Source of the DNA: Lysobacteraceae bacterium PS02340
Lineage (GTDB): Bacteria > Pseudomonadota > Gammaproteobacteria > Xanthomonadales > Xanthomonadaceae
Direction: 5' to 3'
Length of the DNA: 64,000 bases
Assembly (NCBI GenBank): GCA_029959605.1
Contig: JASCOC010000015.1
Span: 1 to 64,000 of the forward strand
Below are positions 30,799 to 39,805 of the stretch, piece by piece. The notes under the pieces were generated by a model. It did no database searches and was not told where the DNA came from. It worked only from the letters and a program-made list of their open reading frames with translations. The position numbers and the translations under genes were made by a program. The stretch's first letter is position 1, and every line of letters starts with the position of its first letter.

Positions 30799-30929
30799 TC
30801 GGATGTTCTCTCGGCTACGGCCGCAATGTGCGGCCTTGGCTCGGCGCCTGTGGACGCCGCATTCTCGAAGCGTCGGAGCGCTTCACGAAGGCCGGGCGAT
30901 GCACGTTGTGCGATCGCCCGATTCCAGCA

Positions 30930-30959
30930 ATTGTACCGGTTACAGAACTGGTGAGTAAA
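30930..30959 (-). promoter_or_regulatory. predicted nuo operon promoter
   Basis: On the minus strand, TTTACT (30954-30959) and TACAAT (30930-30935) are 18 bp apart. It would give a leader of about 125 nt before nuoA, including a 7-bp perfect hairpin at 30819-30835. This is the best -35/-10 pair found upstream of nuoA. Confidence 0.55.
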
Positions 30960-30990
30960 CGATTTCCGCCGCTGCATACGCCGCTCACGG

Positions 30991-31008
30991 GCTGCATCGC
31001 GATGCAGC
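30991..31008. repeat. 18-bp perfect palindrome
   Basis: GCTGCATC-GC-GATGCAGC is a perfect palindrome between the predicted nuo promoter and the tRNA-Leu terminator, 32 bp upstream of the -35 element. It could be an operator of the nuo promoter; no regulator is recognised for it. Confidence 0.45.
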
Positions 31009-31075
31009 GCGGCACGGCACGTGAAGTGCGCGCGCGAATGATTCCTGTCCGCGCGCCGCCGCATACATCCGCGCA

Positions 31076-31105
31076 CGAAAAAGCCCCGCTTGCGCGAGGC
31101 TTTTC
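31076..31105 (-). terminator. terminator after tRNA-Leu
   Basis: On the minus strand, AAGCC-x-CGC arms pair with GCG-x-GGCTT around a short loop, with a single mismatch, followed by a run of seven T-rich bases. It lies about 37 bp downstream of the tRNA 3-prime end and closes the secG-tRNA-Leu transcript before nuo. Confidence 0.8.
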
Positions 31106-31141
31106 GTGTCCGATGCGCGTGACGCGCATCGCTTTTCCGGT

Positions 31142-31226
31142 TGGTGCCCAAGAGGGGACTCGAACCCCTACGACCTAAGCCGCTACCACCTCAAGGTAGT
31201 GCGTCTACCAATTCCGCCACCTGGGC
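31142..31226 (-). tRNA. tRNA-Leu (GAG)
   Basis: An 85-nt type II tRNA with encoded CCA. Anticodon stem CTACC/GGTAG encloses the loop TTGAGGT, giving anticodon GAG for CUC and CUU codons. The extended variable arm and the acceptor stem GCCCAGG/CTTGGGC are complete. It lies 61 bp downstream of secG, equivalent to leuU next to secG in E. coli. Confidence 0.97.
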
Positions 31227-31287
31227 AGGTCAACCTGAAACCTCATCCGGGCCTACCGCCCCGGCGAGCCGCGCATTGTAATCCCAA

Positions 31288-31740
31288 TCAATCGTTCTGG
31301 GGAGTGGGCTGCGGCGATTCCTGCGAAGAATTTTCCGCCGCCGGCGGCGCGGCCGGGACTGCGCCCTCGGCAGACGGTGCAGCCGGCACGGTCGCATCGG
31401 CGGGTGCGGGCGGTGCGACCGGCGTGGCCGGCGCGCCTTCGACCGGCGCGGTCGGCACCTCGCCGCCCATGACGCCCAGGTCCATGTCCAGCGCGTTCGG
31501 ATTGGCGCGATGCATCGCGTACCAGGCCATGAACAGCGTGATCGAGAAGAAGCTGATCGCCAGCCACTTCGTCGCCTTCGACAGGAAGTTCGACGAGCCG
31601 CGCGCGCCGAACACGGTCGCGGACGCACCGCCACCGAAGCCGGAACCGGCCGCGGCACCGGCGCCGCGCTGCATGAGGATCAACGCGATCATCGCGATGG
31701 CGATGATGACGAACAGGATGTTGAAGACGGTCAGCAGCAT
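31288..31740 (-). CDS. secG: preprotein translocase subunit SecG
   Basis: SecG joins SecYE to aid protein export. I start at ATG 31740 (MLLTVFNILFVIIAIAMIAL), giving 150 residues; the open frame continues upstream but without family similarity. Two membrane helices flank the conserved loop LILMQRGAGAAAGSGFGGGA and SATVFGARGSSNFLSKAT. The C-terminal tail of about 65 residues is Ala/Pro-rich, longer than in E. coli, and low-complexity, as in other xanthomonads. It lies between tpiA and tRNA-Leu. Confidence 0.96.
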   Translation of the reverse strand: MLLTVFNILFVIIAIAMIALILMQRGAGAAAGSGFGGGASATVFGARGSSNFLSKATKWLAISFFSITLFMAWYAMHRANPNALDMDLGVMGGEVPTAPVEGAPATPVAPPAPADATVPAAPSAEGAVPAAPPAAENSSQESPQPTPQND

Positions 31741-31798
31741 TGCGTGGGCGCTCTGGGGTGCCCGCGGACGGGCCTTGTGTCGGAATCGCCGGCTGCGC

Positions 31799-32548
31799 TC
31801 AGCGCGCGGCCGCGGCGACGATGGCCAGGAAGTCGTCGGCCGCCAGCGAGGCGCCACCGATCAATCCGCCGTCGACGTCGGGCTGCGAGAACAGCGCAGC
31901 GGCATTGTCGGGCTTGCAGCTGCCGCCATAGAGCAGCGGCAACGAATCGGCGATTCTAGCATCCTGTCCGGCGACCACGCCACGCAGAAAAGCGTGCACG
32001 GCCTGCGCCTGCTCGGTGCTGGCGGTCAGGCCGGTGCCGATCGCCCAGACCGGCTCGTAGGCGACGATCGCGCCATCGAATGCGGCCACACCGGCCTCGG
32101 CCAGCACGGCCCCGACCTGGGCGGCGATCACCGCTTCGGTACGGCCGGCCTCGCGCTGCTCGCGGGTCTCGCCCACGCACAGGATCGGCACCAGGCCGGC
32201 GGCGCGGGCGGCGATGAACTTCCGCGCGACCAGCGCGTCGTCCTCGCCATGGTACTGGCGGCGCTCGGAATGGCCGACCAGCGTGTAGACGGCGCCGACG
32301 TCGGCCAGCATCGAGGCGGCCACTTCGCCGGTGTAGGCGCCCTTGGCGTGCGCGCTGACGTCCTGCGCGCCGAAGGCCACGCCGCGCCCCGCATGCGACT
32401 GCGTCAGCAGCGGGAGATACGGATACGGCGGCAGCACGATCGCCTCCACCCCGCCCGGCAGCCCGGCGGCGATGCCCTCGACGAGTTCGGTGGCGAATGT
32501 GCGGCTGCCCTGCAGCTTCCAGTTGCCGGCGACGATCCTGCGACGCAT
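31799..32548 (-). CDS. tpiA: triosephosphate isomerase
   Basis: Interconverts dihydroxyacetone phosphate and glyceraldehyde 3-phosphate in glycolysis. 249 residues from ATG 32548 (MRRRIVAGNWKLQGS), the expected length. The active-site residues are in place: Lys in AGNWK, the electrophilic His in LVGHSERRQYH, and the catalytic Glu in AYEPVWAIGTG. The phosphate loop LYGGSCKPDNA is near the end. It lies 58 bp before secG, in the same orientation. Confidence 0.98.
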   Translation of the reverse strand: MRRRIVAGNWKLQGSRTFATELVEGIAAGLPGGVEAIVLPPYPYLPLLTQSHAGRGVAFGAQDVSAHAKGAYTGEVAASMLADVGAVYTLVGHSERRQYHGEDDALVARKFIAARAAGLVPILCVGETREQREAGRTEAVIAAQVGAVLAEAGVAAFDGAIVAYEPVWAIGTGLTASTEQAQAVHAFLRGVVAGQDARIADSLPLLYGGSCKPDNAAALFSQPDVDGGLIGGASLAADDFLAIVAAAAR

Positions 32549-32729
32549 GGGCGACTCCTTGAGACGAGAGGCGCAAGAGGATAGCCGATGCGCCTGCCGG
32601 CCCGGTTCAGGGACCGCCCACTGCCGCGCGCCCCGGCTCCGCTGGGGCAGCAGCCGGCGCAGACGCCGCGACCGGCAGCGCGCGCAGCTCGACCTTCTGC
32701 TGCGTGGATACTTCCGGTGCCCAGGAACG

Positions 32730-32755
32730 GAAACGGCGCCCTCGGGCGCCGTTTC
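32730..32755 (-). terminator. hairpin downstream of the oxygenase gene
   Basis: GAAACGGCGCC (32730-32740) and GGCGCCGTTTC (32745-32755) form a perfect 11-bp stem with a CTCG tetraloop, 27 bp beyond the stop of the leftward oxygenase gene. The following T-run is weak, so termination efficiency is uncertain. Confidence 0.65.
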
Positions 32756-32781
32756 TGCTTGCGTCTGACGCCGCTGACGCC

Positions 32782-33720
32782 TTACTTCAGCTTGATCTCG
32801 CGCAACCGCTCCTCGAGATAGCCCTGCGCGGTGATCGCTTCGGGATAGCGGCTCGGGTTGTCGGCGGTCACCGTCGACGGCAGCACGTCGATGACGAAGT
32901 CCGGATTCGGATGCAGGAAGAACGGCACCGAATACCGCGGCTTGCGTGCCTGCTCGCCCGGCGGATTGGTCACGCGGTGCGTCGTCGACGGGTACACGTG
33001 GTTGGTCAGGCGCTGCAGCATGTCGCCGATGTTGACGACGATGGTGTCGGCGTCCGACGTGAACGGCACCCACTCGCCATCACGCGACTTCACTTCCAGA
33101 CCCGCCGCCGATGCGCCGACCAGCAGCGTGATCAGGTTGATGTCCTCGTGCGCGCCCGCGCGCTCGTTGGGAATGTCGTCCGAGGTGATCGGCGGGTAAT
33201 GGATCGGGCGCAGGATCGAATTGCCGTAGTCGGTCTTGTCGACGAAGTAGTTCTCCGGCAGCCCGATGTGCAGCGCCAGCGCCGACAGCACCTTCGAGCC
33301 CAGCGCATCGAGCGTCTGGTACAGGCCGTAGCCATGTTCGCGGAAACCCGGGACTTCGGTCGGCCACAGGTTCGGCGGCATGACCTCGCGGTACTTGGAG
33401 TCGTCCGGAATCTCGCGGCCGATGTGCCAGAACTCCTTGAGGTCGAAGTGCTTCGCGCCCTTGGCGGTCTCGACGCCGAACGCGGTGTAGCCGCGCGCGC
33501 CGCCGCCGCCGGCCACGTGGTAGCGCTTCTTGACGTCTTCGGGCAGCGCGAAGAAGGCCTTGAACACGTCGTAGGCGCCGTCGATCTGCGCCTGCGCAAT
33601 GCCGTGGCCGTTGATGCCGGCAAAGCCCCACTCGCGGTAGGCGGCGCCGAGTTCGGCAACGAAGGCCTCGCGGTCCGTGTCGAAGCGACGGATGTCGAGC
33701 GTGGGAATACGGGGGGTCAT
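32782..33720 (-). CDS. isopenicillin N synthase-like 2-oxoglutarate/Fe(II) oxygenase
   Basis: A 312-residue member of the isopenicillin N synthase/flavanone-dioxygenase family of non-haem iron enzymes. The N-terminal DIOX_N region reads YREWGFAGINGHGI (residues 28-41). The iron-binding triad is visible: His and Asp in AGAHEDINLITLL, and the distal His in YPSTTHRVTNPP. The co-substrate Arg lies in RYSVPFFLHP. It has no biosynthetic cluster around it; neighbours are glmM and tpiA. Similar proteins are common housekeeping oxygenases in proteobacteria and the substrate is unknown. Calling it an antibiotic-biosynthesis enzyme would overreach. Confidence 0.88.
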   Translation of the reverse strand: MTPRIPTLDIRRFDTDREAFVAELGAAYREWGFAGINGHGIAQAQIDGAYDVFKAFFALPEDVKKRYHVAGGGGARGYTAFGVETAKGAKHFDLKEFWHIGREIPDDSKYREVMPPNLWPTEVPGFREHGYGLYQTLDALGSKVLSALALHIGLPENYFVDKTDYGNSILRPIHYPPITSDDIPNERAGAHEDINLITLLVGASAAGLEVKSRDGEWVPFTSDADTIVVNIGDMLQRLTNHVYPSTTHRVTNPPGEQARKPRYSVPFFLHPNPDFVIDVLPSTVTADNPSRYPEAITAQGYLEERLREIKLK

Positions 33721-33736
33721 CGCGGACTCCTTGGAA

Positions 33737-35086
33737 TCAGGCAGCGGCCGCGCGCACGGCGTCGGCCAGTTGGTCGAGTGTCGATTGCATCAGGCTGTCG
33801 TCGTCGGCCTCGACGGTCACGCGCACGACCGGCTCGGTCCCCGACGGACGCAGGAACGCGCGCCCGCGGCCCTGCACGGCGGCCTGCGCATCGGCGAGCG
33901 CGGCCTGCACGGCCGGCGCCTCGGCGGGCTTGGACGCACCTTCGTAACGCACGTTGACGGTCTTCTGCGGCACCTTCGACAGGCCGTGCAGCGCTTCCTG
34001 CAGCGACGCGCCGCGGCGGCGCAGCACTTCCAGCACCTGCAGCGCACTGATGATGCCGTCGCCGGTCGTCGCGCGATCCAGGCACAGCAGATGCCCGGAG
34101 GTTTCGCCGCCGAGCACACCGTCGTGTTCGAGCAGCATCTGGTGCACGTAGCGGTCGCCGACCTTGGCGCGCGCGAAGCCGATACCGGCTTCGCCGAAGG
34201 CGCGCTCCAGGCCGTAGTTGCTCATCAGCGTGCCGACGACCGGGCCCTGCAGGCGACCCGACTGCTGCCAGTCGCGCGCGAGCACGTACAGCAGGTCGTC
34301 GCCGTCGCGCACGGTGCCATTGGCATCGACGAACAGCACGCGATCGCCGTCGCCGTCGAAGGCGATGCCGAGATTCGCGCCGCTGCGGCTGACGCGCTCG
34401 CTCAGGTGTTCGGGATGGGTGGAACCCACACCGTCGTTGATGTTGACGCCGTTGGGCTCGGCGCCGATCACCTCGACCTGCGCGCCCAGTTCGCGCAGCA
34501 CGATCGGACCGACCTGGTAGGTCGCGCCGTTCGCGCAGTCGACGACGATGCGCATGCCGTCGAGATCGAAACCGCGCGGCACCGAGGCCTTGCAGGCTTC
34601 CACGTAGCGGCCGACGGCATCGCGCGTGCGCACGGCTTTGCCGAGCTTCTCGGACGCCACGGTGCGGAACGGCTGGTCGAGCGCGGCCTCGATCGCGAGT
34701 TCGGTCGCATCGTCGAGCTTCTCGCCCTGCGCGCTGAAGAACTTGATGCCGTTGTCGTGATGCGGATTGTGCGAGGCGGAAATGACGATGCCGCCGTCGG
34801 CGCCGAGCGAGCGCGTCAGGTGCGCGACGGCCGGCGTGGGCATCGGGCCCATCAGCTGCACGTCGACACCGGCCGCGACCAGTCCGGCCTCCAGCGCGGC
34901 CTCGAACATGTAGTTCGAGATGCGCGTGTCCTTGCCGATCAGCACCTGCGGGCGACGCCAGTCCCCGCCGCGTCCGCGCAGCGAGTGGCCGTAGGCATTG
35001 CCCAGGCGCAGCACGAAATCGGCGGAGATCGAACCCTCACCGACCCGCCCGCGAATGCCGTCGGTACCGAAGTACCTGCGGCTCAC
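33737..35086 (-). CDS. glmM: phosphoglucosamine mutase
   Basis: Converts glucosamine 6-phosphate to glucosamine 1-phosphate for UDP-GlcNAc, the precursor of peptidoglycan and lipopolysaccharide. 449 residues. The N-terminus [15 protein letters not shown], the phosphoserine loop [17 protein letters not shown] (about residue 98), the Mg-binding [13 protein letters not shown] and the substrate loop [11 protein letters not shown] are all intact. The C-terminal phosphate-binding [11 protein letters not shown] is present. It overlaps accD by 4 nt. Confidence 0.98.
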   Translation of the reverse strand: MSRRYFGTDGIRGRVGEGSISADFVLRLGNAYGHSLRGRGGDWRRPQVLIGKDTRISNYMFEAALEAGLVAAGVDVQLMGPMPTPAVAHLTRSLGADGGIVISASHNPHHDNGIKFFSAQGEKLDDATELAIEAALDQPFRTVASEKLGKAVRTRDAVGRYVEACKASVPRGFDLDGMRIVVDCANGATYQVGPIVLRELGAQVEVIGAEPNGVNINDGVGSTHPEHLSERVSRSGANLGIAFDGDGDRVLFVDANGTVRDGDDLLYVLARDWQQSGRLQGPVVGTLMSNYGLERAFGEAGIGFARAKVGDRYVHQMLLEHDGVLGGETSGHLLCLDRATTGDGIISALQVLEVLRRRGASLQEALHGLSKVPQKTVNVRYEGASKPAEAPAVQAALADAQAAVQGRGRAFLRPSGTEPVVRVTVEADDDSLMQSTLDQLADAVRAAAA

Positions 35087-35964
35087 GCAGCGGCCTCGGT
35101 CGGCATGCCCTGCTTCGTCAGCAGCGCCAGCAGATGGGCGACGCGCGGACGCATCTCGCGACGGTCGCAGATCTGGTCGATCGCGCCGTGCTCGAGCAGG
35201 AATTCCGATGTCTGGAACCCTTCGGGCAGGGTCTCGCGCACCGTCTGTTCGATCACGCGCGGGCCGGCGAAGCCGATCAGCGCTTCGGGCTCGGCCAGGT
35301 TGATGTCGCCGAGCATCGCGAACGACGCCGACGTGCCGCCGTAGGTCGGGTTGGTCAACACCGAGATGTACGGCAGGCCGGCTTCGCGCAGACGCGCCAG
35401 CGCAGCCGAGGTCTTGGCCATCTGCAGCAACGAGAACATGCTTTCCTGCATGCGCATGCCGCCACTGGCGGCGAAGCTCACGAGCGGCGCCTGCAGGGTG
35501 AGCGCCTGTTCCGCGGCGCGAGCGAACTTCTCGCCGCCGACCGAGCCCATCGAGCCGCCCATGTAGGCGAAGTCCATCGCGCAGGCGACGATCGGGCGCC
35601 GCATCAGCGTGCCTTGCATCGCGATCAGCGTGTCGCGCTCACCGGTGGCGCGCTGCGCGGCCTTGATGCGGTCCGAATACTTCTTCTGGTCCTTGAACTT
35701 CAGGATGTCGGTCGGGCCCAGATCGGCCGCGATTTCCTGCAGACTGCCCGCGTCCAGGAACGCCTTCAGACGCGCGCGGGCACGGATCGCACGATGGAAG
35801 TTGCACTTCGGGCAGACCTCCAGATTCTCTTCGAGCTCCGGGCCGTACAGCACGGTGCTGCAGCGCTCGCACTTCTCCCACAGACCCTCGGGCACGCTGC
35901 GCTTCTTGGCCGCGGGCGCATCGGTGCGGATGCGCGGCGGCATGATCTTCTGCAACCAGGACAT
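35083..35964 (-). CDS. accD: acetyl-CoA carboxylase carboxyltransferase subunit beta
   Basis: Part of the carboxyltransferase that makes malonyl-CoA for fatty-acid synthesis. 293 residues. The N-terminal zinc ribbon has two CxxC pairs, CERC (about residue 33) and CPKC (about residue 52). The crotonase-like fold includes [17 protein letters not shown] and [22 protein letters not shown]. Its stop overlaps the glmM start; accA is not in the window. Confidence 0.98.
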   Translation of the reverse strand: MSWLQKIMPPRIRTDAPAAKKRSVPEGLWEKCERCSTVLYGPELEENLEVCPKCNFHRAIRARARLKAFLDAGSLQEIAADLGPTDILKFKDQKKYSDRIKAAQRATGERDTLIAMQGTLMRRPIVACAMDFAYMGGSMGSVGGEKFARAAEQALTLQAPLVSFAASGGMRMQESMFSLLQMAKTSAALARLREAGLPYISVLTNPTYGGTSASFAMLGDINLAEPEALIGFAGPRVIEQTVRETLPEGFQTSEFLLEHGAIDQICDRREMRPRVAHLLALLTKQGMPTEAAA

Positions 35965-36135
35965 GGGCGTATTTCTCCCGACGGCCGCAACGGGGCCGCA
36001 AAGCGCGGAAGTGTAACCGACGGGCCACCGGGCTTCCGGCGGGGGGCGTACGGCTCATACCGCGCCCGCCCGACCCGTCGTGGGGGATATCGAGCCCCCG
36101 GCGCCCGCAGGGAACGGCTCGAATCCCGCGCTTGT

Positions 36136-36942
36136 TCAGCCTGCGTCGAGCGCCTTGCGCAGCGGCGTGAGGAATGCTCCCGCACGCGCGGCAGCCTCGT
36201 CCGCATCTGCCGCGCCGTCGAGTGCCGCGACCAGCGCACTGCCGACCACCACGCCATCGGCATCGACCGCCATCGCCGCAGCGCTCGCCGCATCGCGGAT
36301 GCCGAAACCGGCCACCACTGGTGCGCGACTGGCAGCGCGGATGGTCCGCAACCGGGACGAGGCCTGCGCGGTGTCGAGCCGGTCCGCCGCGCCGGTCACA
36401 CCCGCGAAACTGACGTAGTACAGATAGCCCTGCGCCCCTGCACACAGCGCGTCGATGCGCGCATCGGTGGTCGTCGGCGACGCCAGCAGCACCAGCGCGA
36501 TGCCGGCGCCATCAAAGGCCGCGCGGAATTCGTCGGCCTCCTCGGGCGGCAGATCGACCAGCAGGACGCCATCCACGCCTGCATCGCCTGCCTGCTTCGC
36601 GAACGTCGCCGCGCCACGGATGTCGATCGGATTGAGGTAACCCATCAGCACGACCGGCGTGGCGTCGTCCTGCGTGCGGAATTCGCGCACCGCGTCGAGC
36701 ACGTAGGTCATGCCAGCGCCCCGCCCCAGCGCGCGTTCGGAACTGCGCTGGATCGTCGGGCCGTCGGCCATCGGATCGGAGAACGGCACCCCGAGTTCGA
36801 TGACATCGGCCCCGGCCGCGACCAGTGCATGCATCACCGGCACCGTGGCTTCGAGCGAGGGATCGCCGGCGGTGAAGAACGGAATCAGCGCCTTGCGGCC
36901 GGCGGCGCGGAGCACGGCGAAACGGGTGTCGATGCGGTTCAT
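36136..36942 (-). CDS. trpA: tryptophan synthase alpha chain
   Basis: Cleaves indole-3-glycerol phosphate to indole and glyceraldehyde 3-phosphate; indole passes by tunnel to TrpB. I prefer ATG 36942 (MNRIDTRFAVLRAAGRKALI), giving 268 residues as usual; a start at 36996 would overlap the upstream gene. The catalytic Glu and Asp are in IELGVPFSDPMADGPTIQ. The flexible loop and phosphate site (YYVSFAGVTGA, GFGIRD, GSALV) are present. An unrelated secreted protein gene separates it from trpB. Confidence 0.97.
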   Translation of the reverse strand: MNRIDTRFAVLRAAGRKALIPFFTAGDPSLEATVPVMHALVAAGADVIELGVPFSDPMADGPTIQRSSERALGRGAGMTYVLDAVREFRTQDDATPVVLMGYLNPIDIRGAATFAKQAGDAGVDGVLLVDLPPEEADEFRAAFDGAGIALVLLASPTTTDARIDALCAGAQGYLYYVSFAGVTGAADRLDTAQASSRLRTIRAASRAPVVAGFGIRDAASAAAMAVDADGVVVGSALVAALDGAADADEAAARAGAFLTPLRKALDAG

Positions 36943-36986
36943 GGGTTCCGGCGTTGAAAGGTTCGATTGGGAGGGCGATGCAGACA

Positions 36987-37508
36987 TCAGACGCATCCTT
37001 CCGACAACGTGATCGCGTCAGCCAGACCCCAGAGAATGACGGTCACGGTGTCGTCCGGCACCTCGACGCGGACCCCACGATTCCGCTTTTCGTCCAGCCA
37101 CGACAGATAGACACCGGGCGGCCAAGCGTACTTGTGAAAATCCAGATCGAGCGGCTCGTTTGGGAACAGCCTCGCCGCATATCGAAGCGACATGCCGACA
37201 CGCAGCCCGAACGGCGCGTCCGGCTGTGTCTCAGACTCCGCGTTCCCGTCCAGCCCCACTTCGAAACGCGCCACGCGACCATCTATCAGCATCATCCCAA
37301 CGCCAGCCGGCAACGTGCCACCGTGCAACCTCGCGCATTCGGCGCGGTTGCCACCATCGCTCACGTCCCACTCCGGTCCGAACCCGGTGATATCGACGGC
37401 ATCTCCGATCCGGAACTCGCCGACACGGTCATGCGGCCACGCATCGGCGGATGCGGGCATCGCAGCGGGGGACAGCATGGCTGCCAGCAAGCAGACGCCC
37501 GTTCTCAC
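36987..37508 (-). CDS. uncharacterised secreted protein in the trpBA operon
   Basis: A 173-residue protein of unknown function. It has a convincing signal peptide (Arg2, a hydrophobic core to residue 17, cleavage likely after Ala21), so it should be periplasmic or secreted. The mature part contains two cysteines near the ends and is rich in Gly, Asp and Trp, with motifs such as [10 protein letters not shown] and [17 protein letters not shown]. The latter resembles the start of small SH3/PepSY-free periplasmic families, but I do not recognise a domain. It starts at GTG 37508, overlapping the trpB stop by 4 nt (GTGA), and ends 45 bp before trpA. It is therefore very likely co-transcribed and translationally coupled with trpB. 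Confidence 0.75.
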   Translation of the reverse strand: MRTGVCLLAAMLSPAAMPASADAWPHDRVGEFRIGDAVDITGFGPEWDVSDGGNRAECARLHGGTLPAGVGMMLIDGRVARFEVGLDGNAESETQPDAPFGLRVGMSLRYAARLFPNEPLDLDFHKYAWPPGVYLSWLDEKRNRGVRVEVPDDTVTVILWGLADAITLSEGCV

Positions 37509-38722
37509 AGTACGAACCCTTCCCGCTGCGCGATCGTGTGCACGTCCTTGTCGCCGCGACCGGACAGGTTGGCGAGCACGATCGCGTCCTTCGGCAGCTC
37601 GCGGGCGAGCTTGATCGCCTGCGCGATGGCGTGGCTGGATTCGAGTGCGGCGAGGATGCCTTCGGTCTTCGCGAGCTGGTGGAATGCGGCCAGGGCTTCG
37701 TCGTCCGTGATCCCGACGTACTGCGCGCGGCCGGCGTCGGCGAGGAAGGAATGCTCGGGTCCCACGCCCGGGTAATCGAGGCCGGCGGAGACCGAATGCG
37801 TTTCGGTGATCTGGCCGTCGTCGTCGCAGATCACGTAGGTGCGGTTGCCGTGCAGCACACCGGGGCGGCCGGCAGCGATCGAAGCTGCATGACGTCCGGT
37901 GTCGATGCCATCGCCCGCCGCTTCAGCGCCGACGATGCGCACGCCCGGATCGTTGAGGAACGCATGGAACAGGCCGATCGCGTTGCTGCCGCCGCCGACG
38001 CAGGCGGTGATCGCATCGGGCAGGCGGCCGTATTCGGCCAGCATCTGCTCGCGCGCTTCGCGGCCGACGATGGCGTTGAAGTCACGGACCATGCGCGGAT
38101 ACGGATCGGGACCGGCGACGGTGCCGATGATGTAAAAGGTGTCGGCGATATTCGTCACCCAGTCGCGCATCGCCTCGTTGAGCGCGTCCTTGAGCGTCGC
38201 CGAGCCCGAGGTCACCGGCACGACTTCCGCGCCCAGCAGACGCATCCGGTAGACGTTGATCTTCTGCCGCTCGATGTCGGTCGCGCCCATGTAGACGACG
38301 CATTCCAGACCGAGCCGCGCGGCCACGGTCGCCGATGCGACGCCATGCTGGCCGGCGCCGGTCTCGGCGATGATCCGGGTCTTGCCCATGCGGCTGGCGA
38401 GCAGCGCCTGGCCGATGGTGTTGTTGATCTTGTGCGCGCCGGTGTGGTTCAGGTCCTCACGCTTGAGCAGGATGCGCGCGCCGCCGACAGCATCGCTGAG
38501 CCGTTCGGCGTGATAGATCGGGCTCGGCCGGCCGACGTAGTGCGCGAGATCCTTGTCGAAGGCCTGCTGGAAGGCGCGATCGGCCTTGGCGGTGTCATAG
38601 GCCGCCGCGAGTTCGGCGATCGGCCCCATCAGGGTTTCCGCGACGAAGCGCCCGCCGTAGCGGCCGAAATGGCCGTTGGCATCGGGATAGGCGTGGTAAT
38701 CGGTGATCGGAGACTGCGACAT
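37505..38722 (-). CDS. trpB: tryptophan synthase beta chain
   Basis: PLP enzyme that condenses indole and serine to tryptophan. 405 residues from ATG 38722 ([20 protein letters not shown]); a GTG four codons upstream is an alternative. The PLP lysine is in [14 protein letters not shown] (about residue 88), the phosphate loop in [15 protein letters not shown], and the catalytic Glu in AETGAGQHG. It diverges from trpI and precedes the secreted-protein gene and trpA. Regulation by TrpI and indoleglycerol phosphate is expected from the Pseudomonas paradigm. Confidence 0.97.
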   Translation of the reverse strand: MSQSPITDYHAYPDANGHFGRYGGRFVAETLMGPIAELAAAYDTAKADRAFQQAFDKDLAHYVGRPSPIYHAERLSDAVGGARILLKREDLNHTGAHKINNTIGQALLASRMGKTRIIAETGAGQHGVASATVAARLGLECVVYMGATDIERQKINVYRMRLLGAEVVPVTSGSATLKDALNEAMRDWVTNIADTFYIIGTVAGPDPYPRMVRDFNAIVGREAREQMLAEYGRLPDAITACVGGGSNAIGLFHAFLNDPGVRIVGAEAAGDGIDTGRHAASIAAGRPGVLHGNRTYVICDDDGQITETHSVSAGLDYPGVGPEHSFLADAGRAQYVGITDDEALAAFHQLAKTEGILAALESSHAIAQAIKLARELPKDAIVLANLSGRGDKDVHTIAQREGFVL

Positions 38723-38790
38723 CGGGAGGTGCACGGTGCGGGCTGGTCTGCACTCTAACGCACACGTCGCTGCACCAGAATCGATAAGAT

Positions 38791-38806
38791 CTGACGCATA
38801 CGTCAG
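38791..38806. promoter_or_regulatory. inverted repeat in the trpI-trpB intergenic region
   Basis: CTGACG (38791-38796) and CGTCAG (38801-38806) form a perfect 6-bp dyad with a CATA centre. It lies 10 bp before the trpI start and about 70 bp before trpB. LysR-family activators bind dyads here, so it is a candidate TrpI site. The T/A spacing is one base longer than the classic T-N11-A. Confidence 0.5.
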
Positions 38807-38816
38807 GAAATGTCAC

Positions 38817-39701
38817 ATGCCGGACAGCGATCTGCCACCGCTCAACGCGCTCCGCGCCTTCGAGGCCGCCGCGCGCTTGGGCAGCCTGAGCCGCGCGGCC
38901 GAAGTCCTGCACGTGACCCACGGCGCGATCAGCCGCCAAGTACGTCTGCTCGAAGACGCACTCGGCACGCCGCTGTTCGTGCGCGCCGGTCGCGGCCTGC
39001 GGCTCACGCCGGCCGGCATGCGCATGCGCGACGCCGCCGGTGATGCCTTCGCGCGCCTGCAGGGCGCCGCCGCCGCGATCCGCCGCTCGGGCACGTCGCC
39101 TGCGCGCGTGCTCGGGTGCCCGGGCAGCCTGCTCGCCCGCTGGATGATTCCGCGACTGCCGCGCCTGACCGACGCCCTGCCCGATCTGAAGCTGCACCTG
39201 TCGCCGCACGAAGGTGCGTTCCCGGCGTCACTGGAGGGATTCGACGCCGCGCTGCTGATCGGCACGCCCCCGTGGCCTGCCGCGTGGACGGTGCGCGCAC
39301 TCGCACCGGAGCGCATCGGACCGGTGCTCAGCGCACGCCACGCCGACGCCACGCGCCTCGCAGCGTTGACGCCCGAGGCGCTGCTGCGCGAACCGCTGCT
39401 GCACACGACCTCGCGCCCGCAGGCCTGGCCGACCTGGGCCGCACTGCAGGGCGCCGCGTCGCCGGACGCTCTCGGCACGGGATTCGAGCATCTGTATTTC
39501 CTGCTCGAAGCCGCGGCCGCCGGCCTCGGTGTCGCCATCGCGCCGCAGGAACTCGTCGCCGATGATCTCGCCGCCGGCCGCCTGCTGGCGCCCTGGGGCT
39601 TCGTCGAAACCGAGGCCAGGTGGGTGCTGGCGACGCGGCGCGACGACGACGATGCGCGACTCGATGCGCTGGCGGAGTGGCTCAGGCAGGAGTTGGCCTG
39701 A
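38817..39701 (+). CDS. trpI: LysR-family activator TrpI of trpBA
   Basis: A 294-residue LysR-type regulator. The start at ATG 38817 gives MPDSDLPPLNALRAFEAAAR, a close match to the N-terminus of pseudomonad TrpI. The winged helix-turn-helix is at about residues 22-45 (SLSRAAEVLHVTHGAISRQV). The effector domain keeps TrpI-like stretches such as LGCPGSLLARWMIPRLPRL, EPLLHTTSRPQAWPTWAALQ and GLGVAIAPQELV. The gene is divergent from trpB, exactly as in Pseudomonas, where TrpI activates trpBA in response to indoleglycerol phosphate. The LysR regulator GcvA is the main alternative, but the context favours TrpI. Confidence 0.88.
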   Translation: MPDSDLPPLNALRAFEAAARLGSLSRAAEVLHVTHGAISRQVRLLEDALGTPLFVRAGRGLRLTPAGMRMRDAAGDAFARLQGAAAAIRRSGTSPARVLGCPGSLLARWMIPRLPRLTDALPDLKLHLSPHEGAFPASLEGFDAALLIGTPPWPAAWTVRALAPERIGPVLSARHADATRLAALTPEALLREPLLHTTSRPQAWPTWAALQGAASPDALGTGFEHLYFLLEAAAAGLGVAIAPQELVADDLAAGRLLAPWGFVETEARWVLATRRDDDDARLDALAEWLRQELA

Positions 39702-39805
39702 CGTCGTCAGGCCGTCGTGGGAATGCGCTCACGCGCGATGGGGCGCTACCGGAAAGTGCCGTCGCACACGAGCGCGCATAGGCATCTACATTCCGGAGCT
39801 GACGA

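Larger units (their letters stand above)
30799..31141. other. intergenic region nuoA to tRNA-Leu
   Basis: About 340 bases without a supported gene. It contains the nuo promoter (30930-30959), an untranslated nuo leader with a perfect GGCCGCA/TGCGGCC hairpin (30819-30835), an 18-bp palindrome (30991-31008) and the tRNA-Leu terminator (31076-31105). Confidence 0.75.

Noticed and set aside
32782..33720. Isopenicillin-N-synthase-like gene as part of an antibiotic cluster
   Set aside because: Neighbours are housekeeping genes (tpiA, glmM, accD) and no NRPS/PKS gene is present; the family is very broad.
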